5,469 nucleotides of DNA, taken from positions 1 to 5,469 of the forward strand of contig JAESRY010000058.1 in the NCBI GenBank assembly GCA_016764415.1, in the 5' to 3' direction. The notes beneath the pieces were generated by a model, which did not search any database, was not told where the DNA came from, and was given only the letters and a program-made list of their open reading frames with translations. Source of the DNA: Cycloclasticus sp. GTDB taxonomy: Bacteria; Pseudomonadota; Gammaproteobacteria; Methylococcales; Cycloclasticaceae. The first letter of the stretch is position 1; each line of letters starts with the position of its first letter. Below, in pieces: positions 1-3,707 of this stretch. Both the position numbers and the translations under genes were made by a program.

Positions 1-135
1 TCCAGTTCCAGTACGTGGATCATCACGGAGCATTTCTTTCAATAAACGGCAAAGCACCTTGTGTAGCTTTTTGTCCTTTAGCCTAAGTTCCTCAAATGCA
101 GTCCAGGTATTACCCTCAAATACCAGTGATCTCAT
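1..135 (-). CDS. yoeB: YoeB/Txe-family mRNA interferase toxin (3' end cut by window)
   Basis: This is the first 45 codons of a small toxin gene whose end lies beyond the left edge. Translation begins MRSLVFEGNTWTAFEELR and continues KDKKLHKVLCRLLKEMLRDD, then PRTGTG at the edge. The FEGNTW-x-xxEELR-x-KDKKLHK run and the following RLLKEMLRDDP are typical of YoeB/Txe endoribonucleases, which cut mRNA at the ribosome when freed from their antitoxin. Family members are about 85 residues, so roughly half is missing, including the catalytic C-terminus, and its integrity cannot be judged. The ATG (135-133) lies inside the antitoxin gene in another frame, giving a 20-base overlap and implying translational coupling. 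No other Met lies upstream of the conserved FEGNTW block in this frame within the overlap, which supports this start. Family call is firm; the exact subfamily (YoeB versus Txe) is not. Confidence 0.85.
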   Translation of the reverse strand, partial: MRSLVFEGNTWTAFEELRLKDKKLHKVLCRLLKEMLRDDPRTGTG

Positions 136-388
136 CTAGCTCCTCTGCTGTAGGTTTATATCCTTTGCCCTTTGCATTCGTAGCGGCCGAGGCTGCAATC
201 TGTTTCATTAAGTCATTGTTTTGTAAAACATATAATGTTTCCTGCTCACGCTCCCAGTCATCTGCACTTAAAACCACAAAATCATCACCGCTTCTCCTGG
301 TAACTTTAAGCGGCAAATGCTCAGTAACCACTTGTTCCACAAAGCTTTTTAAGTTATCTCTAAATTTGTTTACACTAATACTATTCAT
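116..388 (-). CDS. yefM: Phd/YefM-family antitoxin
   Basis: A 90-residue antitoxin that should neutralise the overlapping YoeB-type toxin and repress its own promoter. The N-terminus MNSISVNKFRDNLKSFVEQV is the usual Phd/YefM DNA-binding fold. It is followed by the LPLKVTRRSGDDFVVLSADD block (family hallmark: a Thr-Arg pair, then VVLSxDDWE, here residues about 30-46). The C-terminal half, with LQNNDLMKQI and a charged tail ending EELDEITGI, is the flexible toxin-binding part. The gene comes first in the operon, the normal order for yefM-yoeB. A weak AGGCG ribosome site lies about 6 bases before the ATG at 388. A consensus promoter (424-452) and a palindromic operator (407-423) lie just upstream. 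The pair runs against the direction of the neighbouring oxidoreductase and of the attC-like site that separates them. Family assignment is strong. Confidence 0.9.
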   Translation of the reverse strand: MNSISVNKFRDNLKSFVEQVVTEHLPLKVTRRSGDDFVVLSADDWEREQETLYVLQNNDLMKQIAASAATNAKGKGYKPTAEELDEITGI

Positions 389-406
389 TTTAATCGCCTA
401 TAAAAC

Positions 407-423
407 GTACTGTAATACCGTAC
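407..423. promoter_or_regulatory. Candidate YefM operator (GTAC-ended palindrome)
   Basis: The 17 bases form an odd-centred palindrome: GTAC arms at 407-410 and 420-423, inner GTA/TAC at 412-414 and 416-418, centre A415, and one mismatched pair (411/419). It begins right after the -10 box of the minus-strand promoter and so covers the likely transcription start of yefM. E. coli YefM binds palindromes with a TGTACA core; the minus strand here reads TGTAC at the promoter-proximal arm. Autoregulation by the YefM-YoeB complex is inferred from position and symmetry. Confidence 0.55.
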
Positions 424-452
424 ATAATAATAGAAAAGCACTAACAAGTCAA
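424..452 (-). promoter_or_regulatory. Sigma-70 promoter for yefM-yoeB
   Basis: On the minus strand TTGACT (452-447) and TATTAT (429-424) are separated by exactly 17 bases, each one mismatch from consensus. Transcription would start around 417, about 30 bases before the yefM ATG. The -35 box lies inside the left arm of the attC-like site at 439-499, so the TA cassette draws part of its promoter from its own recombination site. Confidence 0.65.
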
Positions 453-499
453 TTAACGGCGACCGCAAAAAACGCGTCGCATTATTTCAAACGTTATAT
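439..499 (+). repeat. Integron attC-like recombination site, site 1
   Basis: This 61-base element has the layout of an integron attC. The left core ends TAAC (442-445) and pairs with GTTA (493-496) in the right core GTTATAT. Next come unpaired spacers of 5 bases (446-450) and 6 bases (487-492). Inner arms follow: AAT 451-453 with ATT 484-486, AA 455-456 with TT 482-483, GCGAC 459-463 with GTCGC 476-480, and GC 465-466 with GC 474-475 around an A-rich loop. T454 and G458 (and C464) bulge on the left arm only, matching the extrahelical bases of L'' in true attC sites. The right end, TTCAAACGTTA, resembles the common TCAAGCGTTA end of well-known resistance-cassette attC sites. It would close the yefM-yoeB cassette, with the next cassette starting at 494. 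The outer three bases of the cores do not pair. Confidence 0.72.
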
Positions 500-528
500 T
501 GACAATGGTTAGTTCAAGGCAATATTGT
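499..528 (+). promoter_or_regulatory. Candidate promoter for the oxidoreductase gene
   Basis: A perfect TTGACA (499-504) is followed after 18 bases by TATTGT (523-528), four of six matches to a -10 box. The start point would fall about 534-537, just before the ATG at 539, so the message would have almost no leader; no good ribosome site is visible. The -35 box begins at the last base of the attC-like site, so this promoter travels inside the cassette. The weak -10 box makes the call tentative. Confidence 0.45.
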
Positions 529-538
529 AAGATGACTT

Positions 539-1486
539 ATGAAAGCGATTATCTGCGAAAAATACGGGCTACCCGATGTTCTCCAGCTCAAAGAAGTTGT
601 AAAACCGACTCCAAAGGATAATGAGGTACTGGTCAAAATAATTGCAACAACAGTACACGTTGGCGATACAAAGATTAGAGGTTTTAAACCCGGCATGGGG
701 TTTATCCAAGACTTGTTCGTCAAACCCATGATGCGGATCATGATTGGCTTTAGGGGGCCTAGAAGAAAAATACTGGGCATGGAGCTATCTGGAGAGATTC
801 AATCAATAGGCAAAGATGTGACTCTGTTTAATAAAGGTGAGCACATATTTGCATCTACTGAGATGAAGTTTGGCACTTACGCTGAGTATATATGCCTGCC
901 AGAAGATGGCGTCTTGGCACTAAAACCAAGCAATATAACGCATGAAGAAGCGGCTCCCGTTCCTAATGGCGGACTTACGGCATTGCTGTTTCTTAGAAAA
1001 GCAAAGAGTCGAAATGGTCAAAATGTTCTTATCTATGGTGCCTCTGGAAGTGTAGGTACGTTTGCTGTTCAACTAGCCAAATACTTTGGAGCAAACGTAA
1101 CGGGTGTCTGTAGCACGTCGAATATGGACATGGTGAAGTCTTTGGGCGCGGATAAAGTGATTGATTATACGCAAGAGGATTTCACTATAATTGATGAGAC
1201 GTATGACCTTATTTTTGATGCGGTAGGAAAACTTATACCTTCATTGTGTAAAAAGTCACTGAAGAAGAATGGCGTTTATCTCAATGTTCTCAGTCTATCC
1301 AGTAGCATCAAATTAAAATCTAAAGACCTCAAGTTTCTCAAAAAGCTTATTGAGGCCGGAGAACTTAAGAGCGTCATAGATAGACGCTACCCGTTGGAAC
1401 AAATTGTTGAGGCACACCGTTATGTTGATAAGGGCCACAAAAAAGGAAACGTGGTCATAACGGTGGTAGGCAATAAGGAGCCCTAA
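539..1486 (+). CDS. Zinc-free NAD(P)-dependent MDR oxidoreductase (quinone oxidoreductase-like)
   Basis: A 315-residue soluble enzyme of the medium-chain dehydrogenase/reductase superfamily, probably reducing a quinone or an activated enone with NAD(P)H; the substrate is unknown. The N-terminal GroES-like domain covers about residues 1-125, with the family's [15 protein letters not shown] at 80-94. The Rossmann domain follows with the G167-A-S-G170-S-V-G173 nucleotide-binding loop, then [12 protein letters not shown] and [11 protein letters not shown] (201-211). The C-terminal [20 protein letters not shown] (280-299) plus HKKGNVVIT closes the fold. The catalytic-zinc cysteine position reads [10 protein letters not shown], and the structural-zinc cysteines are absent, as in QOR-type members. 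Compared with remembered relatives, about 20-30 residues seem to be missing between YLNVLSLSS (248-256) and [11 protein letters not shown] (260-270). It is the only gene of the putative cassette 494-1621. Close neighbours are TA pairs rather than metabolic partners, so its pathway cannot be inferred. Confidence 0.88.
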   Translation: MKAIICEKYGLPDVLQLKEVVKPTPKDNEVLVKIIATTVHVGDTKIRGFKPGMGFIQDLFVKPMMRIMIGFRGPRRKILGMELSGEIQSIGKDVTLFNKGEHIFASTEMKFGTYAEYICLPEDGVLALKPSNITHEEAAPVPNGGLTALLFLRKAKSRNGQNVLIYGASGSVGTFAVQLAKYFGANVTGVCSTSNMDMVKSLGADKVIDYTQEDFTIIDETYDLIFDAVGKLIPSLCKKSLKKNGVYLNVLSLSSSIKLKSKDLKFLKKLIEAGELKSVIDRRYPLEQIVEAHRYVDKGHKKGNVVITVVGNKEP

Positions 1487-1494
1487 CGGCAGCC

Positions 1495-1510
1495 GACAAT
1501 GAGCATTGTC
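1495..1510 (+). terminator. Weak hairpin after the oxidoreductase gene
   Basis: GACAAT (1495-1500) and ATTGTC (1505-1510) form a perfect inverted repeat around GAGC, starting 9 bases after the oxidoreductase stop and followed by CTTTATG. The stem is AT-rich and the T run short, so termination would be inefficient at best. The rest of 1511-1564 shows no gene or clear motif. Confidence 0.25.
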
Positions 1511-1564
1511 TTTATGAGACTGCGCTGCTTCAGATTAAAGCGGCCGCAACCCTTTGTTTCTTTC

Positions 1565-1627
1565 ACCATACAAGTTCTTCAAATTCAGCGCAAAAAAGAC
1601 ACGCGCGTCCTAAGCTAAACGTTACAC
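1565..1627 (+). repeat. Integron attC-like recombination site, site 2
   Basis: A 63-base relative of the element at 439-499. Shared features in order are an xACAAGT left end (1570-1575), CGCAAAAAA in the loop region (1589-1597), a CGCG run on the right arm (1602-1605), and AAACGTTA at the right end (1617-1624, core GTTACAC 1621-1627). It folds in the same plan: spacers of 5 bases (1572-1576) and 6 bases (1615-1620), then CTT-A (1577-1579, 1581) pairing with T-AAG (1611-1614) with C1580 bulged on the left arm, and GCGC (1588-1591) pairing with GCGC (1603-1606). The left core is CATAC rather than CTAAC, and the middle of the stem is poorly paired, so the site may be partly decayed. It would close the oxidoreductase cassette and begin the higBA cassette at 1622. 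Confidence 0.58.
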
Positions 1628-1636
1628 ATCAAAAAT

Positions 1637-1664
1637 TTGACATACTAAATATGGTATATATACT
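1637..1664 (+). promoter_or_regulatory. Sigma-70 promoter for the higBA-type pair
   Basis: Perfect TTGACA (1637-1642), a 16-base spacer and TATACT (1659-1664), five of six matches to a -10 box. The expected start at about 1671 is only about 3 bases before the toxin ATG at 1674, giving a nearly leaderless message. Most of the promoter is buried in the palindrome at 1641-1676, so repressor binding would block it. Confidence 0.65.
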
Positions 1665-1676
1665 ATATTTAGTATG
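1641..1676. promoter_or_regulatory. 36-base palindromic operator of the higBA-type pair
   Basis: The arms CATACTAAATAT (1641-1652) and ATATTTAGTATG (1665-1676) are perfect inverted repeats. The 12 bases between them hold a further perfect palindrome, GTATATATAC (1654-1663), leaving one mismatched pair (1653/1664) in 36 bases. It overlaps the -35 and -10 boxes and ends exactly on the toxin start codon. HTH-type antitoxins of HigA-like pairs repress their own promoters through such sites; that this one does so is inferred. In RNA, only the right arm would be transcribed, so a DNA-level role is more likely than an mRNA hairpin. Confidence 0.7.
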
Positions 1677-1955
1677 TGGAAAATATATGAACACAAAAGT
1701 GCATTAAAAGGGCTGAAGTCACTACCCATCGACATCCTTAAACGATATGAAAAATGGAAAGATATCGTAGCAATATCAGGTCCTTCTGGCCTTAAACAAA
1801 TTAAAGGCTTTAAAGATGAAGCATTACGTGGCGAATGGAAAGGTTACCGTTCATCACGTCTTAATATTCAATACCGCATTATTTATAAAATTGAAGGCGA
1901 TCAACTTTTTGTAAAAGTTATCAAGGTTACAGCACATGACTACCAGAGGAAATAA
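1674..1955 (+). CDS. higB: RelE/ParE-superfamily toxin, HigB-like (toxin-first pair)
   Basis: A 93-residue basic protein, very likely a ribosome-dependent mRNA interferase held in check by the HTH protein encoded directly after it. It has the RelE-type layout: a helical N-terminus with KSALKGLKSLP (8-18), then LKQIKGFKD (40-48), the hallmark GEWKGYRSSRLNIQYRIIYK (53-72) with Arg59, Arg62 and Arg68 available for RNA contact, and a final strand ending KVTAHDYQRK with His88 near the C-terminus. The only Met is the first, which fixes the ATG at 1674. There is no ribosome site, and the promoter places transcription start about 3 bases upstream, so translation is probably leaderless. The stop is one base before the preferred antitoxin start. 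The toxin-then-antitoxin order fits higBA. The subfamily within RelE/ParE is uncertain, so the symbol is by role and order. Confidence 0.82.
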   Translation: MWKIYEHKSALKGLKSLPIDILKRYEKWKDIVAISGPSGLKQIKGFKDEALRGEWKGYRSSRLNIQYRIIYKIEGDQLFVKVIKVTAHDYQRK

Positions 1956-1956
1956 C

Positions 1957-2217
1957 ATGAAAGATTATAAAGAAGCCAAAAAAAGAACAGATGTTTCTAT
2001 CGGCGAATCTGTAAAAATTATTCGTGAACTACAGGCGCTAAGCCAAAACGATTTATCTTCAATTACCGGTATACCTCAATCAACACTGTCTGCTATTGAA
2101 CATAATAAAATCAACTTAGGTGTTGAAAGAGCGAAAGTGTTAGCTAGAGCGTTGAAATGTCATCCAGCAGTGTTAGTCTTCCCTGGTTGGGATATTAATA
2201 ATGAGGTAGCGGCATAA
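1957..2217 (+). CDS. higA: HTH (XRE-type) antitoxin, HigA-like
   Basis: An 86-residue helix-turn-helix antitoxin, partner and repressor for the preceding toxin. The Cro/C1-type HTH runs from about residue 18 to 70: an IIRELQALSQNDLSSITGI scanning region, the PQSTLSAIEHNK recognition helix and turn, then VERAKVLARALKCHPAVLVF. It ends GWDINNEVAA. An upstream in-frame ATG at 1936 would add seven residues (MTTRGNN) inside the toxin gene. The ATG at 1957 is preferred because it has a good AGAGGA ribosome site 6 bases upstream and lies one base after the toxin stop, the usual coupled arrangement. The stop codon lies within the left core (GCATAAC) of the attC-like element that follows, as is common for cassette genes. 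Binding to the 1641-1676 palindrome is inferred. Confidence 0.85.
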   Translation: MKDYKEAKKRTDVSIGESVKIIRELQALSQNDLSSITGIPQSTLSAIEHNKINLGVERAKVLARALKCHPAVLVFPGWDINNEVAA

Positions 2218-2269
2218 CAAGTAGGCCAAGTGCTGTGTGAAAAAGCATCAAGCGCCTTTACGCTATGCG
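2211..2269 (+). repeat. Degenerate attC-like site, site 3 (array end)
   Basis: The left core GCATAAC (2211-2217), overlapping the higA stop, pairs with GCTATGC (2263-2269, give or take a base) with one mismatch, where a T-to-C change has spoiled the GTT triplet. Five-base unpaired spacers AAGTA and TTTAC follow, then GGCC against GCGCC with one bulged C, two unpaired A pairs, and GTGCT against AGCAT around an A-rich loop. TAACAAGT is shared with site 1, which supports plus orientation. However, the bulged bases lie on the right arm, which fits minus orientation better. The site is therefore either a decayed plus-strand attC or one facing the other way. It abuts the stop of the redoxin fragment within about two bases. 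Confidence 0.4.
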
Positions 2270-2270
2270 A

Positions 2271-2492
2271 CTACACCCACTTAATCGAACACCCCATACT
2301 AGAAACCTGCTCTACTGGCCCTTTGCCTGTCTTCGCAACTTCCAACATAGCATCAACTAGCTCTCTTTTAGCATCAGGGCTGCTTGACTGCATTCCACTT
2401 TCATCCAATCGCCCACGATATTGCAACTCCATCTTATTGTTATAATCAAAAATTCAAGCATACAAATATCCCGCATTTTTCGCTATAAATTA
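2271..2492 (-). pseudogene. 3' fragment of a thioredoxin-family gene
   Basis: The minus strand reads N-K-MELQYRGRLDESGMQ, then SSSPDAKRELVDAMLEVAKT, then GKGPVEQVSSMGCSIKWV and a TAG stop (2273-2271). This matches the last 55 or so residues of the intact protein at 3137-3697 with six substitutions. Further upstream, 2453-2492 still aligns but carries single-base deletions and an in-frame TGA, and the cis-Pro motif is lost. Beyond 2492 no similarity remains, so the thioredoxin active site is absent. A four- to five-base insertion near the end gives KWV-stop instead of KWVAER. The remnant cannot encode a working thioredoxin and has no visible start. The remaining gap to the parE stop (2493-2554) holds no gene; it contains only a weak AT-rich inverted repeat at 2540-2555. 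Confidence 0.85.
2276..2452. repeat. Direct repeat copy A (redoxin 3' end)
   Basis: These 177 bases align without gaps to 3151-3327 with 18 mismatches by eye (about 90% identity), 875 bases apart in the same orientation. Similarity weakens and becomes gapped up to about 2492. Confidence 0.9.
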
Positions 2493-2554
2493 AGACATAC
2501 TTTTTTGGTTTTCAAAGGAAATGAGGAGGCGGGGTATTTATATTCAGTAGAATA

Positions 2555-2833
2555 TCAAATGTCCCTTTTTTTTGATGTATGAAAAACAGCTAAAATTTGA
2601 ACATCCCCATTTTTGATTTTATATGGCAAGATATAAGACGTCCCTGATAAAATCAACTCCCGCGTACCTTCGACCCTACCTTTACGACCCAATTGAGGGT
2701 TATTTTGCAATACGCTTACACGCTCTTTGATTTCAGCAAGCAAAGCACGAGATGCACTGGGGTTTTCTTCTGCAATGTATTCAAAGATTTCCAGTAAGTC
2801 CTCACGAGCAGGTTCAGCCCAGACTATTTTCAC
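2555..2833 (-). CDS. parE: ParE/RelE-family toxin
   Basis: A 92-residue toxin of the ParE branch. ParE proteins characterised so far poison DNA gyrase; that activity is inferred here. The family pattern is clear: an N-terminal strand and helix MKIVWAEPAREDLLEIFEYI, then AEENPSASRALLAEI, the NNPQLGRKGRVEGTRELIL block (44-62) with Arg50, Arg53 and Arg58, the strand SGTSYILPYKI (63-73), and VQILAVFHTSKK at the end. The usual last motif is H-x-x-R-x-WP; here it is HTSKKRDI, a slightly altered tail of normal length. The start is GTG (2833-2831) overlapping the antitoxin stop by four bases (GTGA), so translation is coupled; the nearby AAAGG lies too close to be an ideal ribosome site. It follows the antitoxin, the normal parDE order. 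A long T run at 2566-2573 lies inside the gene. Confidence 0.85.
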   Translation of the reverse strand: MKIVWAEPAREDLLEIFEYIAEENPSASRALLAEIKERVSVLQNNPQLGRKGRVEGTRELILSGTSYILPYKIKNGDVQILAVFHTSKKRDI

Positions 2834-3087
2834 CCTTTATTTGTGTTTTTTTGTTCAATCAGTACTCCTATTTCTTGCATCACTTGATCATGCCCGACTA
2901 ATAGACCACGATCAGCGGCTTCTAACCCTTGGGTGATTTTTTCAATCTGCCAAGCATGGGATTCTAAATATTCATTAATAGCTTGGTTTACTAAGTAATT
3001 ACGTGATCTATCCAATGACCCTGCTATATGATCAAGTTTGTGTACGGTGCTTGTTTCAGCTCTAACTGTAAATGCTTCCGTGGCCAT
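2830..3087 (-). CDS. parD: ParD-like ribbon-helix-helix antitoxin
   Basis: An 85-residue antitoxin that should bind the ParE-type toxin with its C-terminal half and DNA with its N-terminal half. Residues 5-12 (AFTVRAET) form the DNA-contacting strand. They are followed by the helices STVHKLDHIAGSLDRSRNYL and VNQAINEYLESHAWQ, the CopG/MetJ-type ribbon-helix-helix pattern with the SRNYLVNQAI hallmark of ParD/CopG antitoxins. The tail IEKITQGLEAADRGLLVGHD is the toxin-wrapping region. A good AAGGAG ribosome site lies 6 bases before the ATG at 3087. The gene starts 49 bases after the redoxin-family stop on the same strand, so it may be read from its own promoter or by run-through from the ubi operon. 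A tandem GGTTCA motif in the gap may be its operator. Confidence 0.85.
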   Translation of the reverse strand: MATEAFTVRAETSTVHKLDHIAGSLDRSRNYLVNQAINEYLESHAWQIEKITQGLEAADRGLLVGHDQVMQEIGVLIEQKNTNKG

Positions 3088-3099
3088 AATAAACTCCTT

Positions 3100-3127
3100 G
3101 GTTCAGTGTGGTTCACTTGTAATCATA
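3100..3127 (-). promoter_or_regulatory. Possible parD promoter/operator region
   Basis: On the plus strand GGTTCA occurs twice (3100-3105, 3110-3115) with a 10-base period, so both copies face the same side of the helix, which suits a ribbon-helix-helix repressor. On the minus strand TATGAT (3127-3122) is a plausible -10 box just upstream, but no convincing -35 box is visible in the redoxin-family gene tail. Autoregulation by ParD is inferred. Confidence 0.3.
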
Positions 3128-3136
3128 GCCTATATT

Positions 3137-3697
3137 TCATCTCTCCGCGACCCACTTAATAGAACACCCCATACTAGCAACCTGCTCTACCGGCCCGTTA
3201 CCAGTCTTCGCTACTTCCAACATAGCCTCAACTAACTCCCTTCTAGCATCAGGGCTACTTGGCTGCATGCCACTTTCATCCAATCGACCACGATATTGCA
3301 ACTCCATTTGATTGTTATAACCAAAAAAATCCGGTGTGCAAATAGCGCCGTATTCTTTAGCTATTTGCTGCGTATCGTCTATTAAATAAGGGAAGTTATA
3401 GTCTTTTTCTTTGGCTATACGCTGCATATTCTCGAACGAGTCTTCGGGATAGTCGTTTGGGTCATTCGACATAATGGCGACTACGCCTATGCCGTTTTCT
3501 TGTAATACTTTTACGTCTTCCACCAAACGTTGCTGAATAGCTTTTACATAAGGGCAATGGTTGCAGATATACATGACTAATAGGCCGTCTTCACCTGCAC
3601 AGTCGTCGCGCGTCCAAAACTTTCCATCCACACCTTTAAGTTTGAAATCTGGTGCGGGTAATCCAAAGTCGCAAACGGGGGTATGCATTAACGTCAT
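3137..3697 (-). CDS. Thioredoxin-family (peroxiredoxin-like) protein
   Basis: A 186-residue cytoplasmic redoxin of the AhpC/TSA-like group with a CNHCPYVKA active site (C45-x-x-C48), typical of the PRX-like 1 proteins. The order is a short N-terminus with LPAPDFKLKGVDGK (13-26), the strand LLVMYICNHCPY with the CxxC, the helix AIQQRLVEDVKVL, the strand GIGVVAIMSND, the helix DSFENMQRIAKEK, FPYLIDDTQQIAKEYGAICT with the cis-Pro at C120-T-P122, and a C-terminal helix with the conserved SMGCSIKW (175-182, Cys178). No signal peptide is seen. The protein probably reduces disulfides or peroxides; the partner is unknown. An AAAGG ribosome site precedes the ATG at 3697, and the gene begins 10 bases after ubiB ends, so it is probably the last gene of the ubi operon. 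Its 3' end is duplicated at 2276-2452. Confidence 0.88.
   Translation of the reverse strand: MTLMHTPVCDFGLPAPDFKLKGVDGKFWTRDDCAGEDGLLVMYICNHCPYVKAIQQRLVEDVKVLQENGIGVVAIMSNDPNDYPEDSFENMQRIAKEKDYNFPYLIDDTQQIAKEYGAICTPDFFGYNNQMELQYRGRLDESGMQPSSPDARRELVEAMLEVAKTGNGPVEQVASMGCSIKWVAER
3151..3327. repeat. Direct repeat copy B (inside the intact redoxin gene)
   Basis: The partner of copy A at 2276-2452, about 90% identical, within the coding 3' end of the intact thioredoxin-family gene. The two copies bracket parDE. Confidence 0.9.
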
Positions 3698-3707
3698 CGT
3701 CTTGCCT

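Noticed and set aside
451..499. A shorter attC reading of site 1 starting at AATTAAC
   Set aside because: At 49 bases it is too short and lacks an L'' arm; starting at 439 gives full arms and the left-arm bulges.
96..512. Plus-strand open frame of 138 codons at the left end
   Set aside because: It lies opposite yefM and crosses the promoters and the attC-like site; its low-complexity serine-rich product looks like a shadow of the minus-strand antitoxin.
514..780. Minus-strand open frame opposite the start of the oxidoreductase
   Set aside because: It is a shadow of a well-supported gene, with no family pattern or start signals.
1539..1548. GCGGCCGC (NotI) site as a cloning trace
   Set aside because: A single eight-base site in a natural intergenic region needs no special explanation; no vector or adapter sequence surrounds it.
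1481..1627. A longer attC reading using CCCTAAC (1481-1487) at the oxidoreductase stop as left core
   Set aside because: The inner arms do not pair with the right end and the length of 147 bases would be unusual; the 63-base reading from 1565 matches site 1 far better.
2230..2445. Plus-strand open frame of 71 codons between higA and the parE end
   Set aside because: It is the antisense of the decayed redoxin fragment, which explains its openness; it has no ribosome site and no recognisable protein pattern.
2540..2555. ATATTC/GAATAT hairpin at the end of parE as a terminator
   Set aside because: The stem is only six AT-rich pairs, it overlaps the stop region, and no T run follows on the minus strand.
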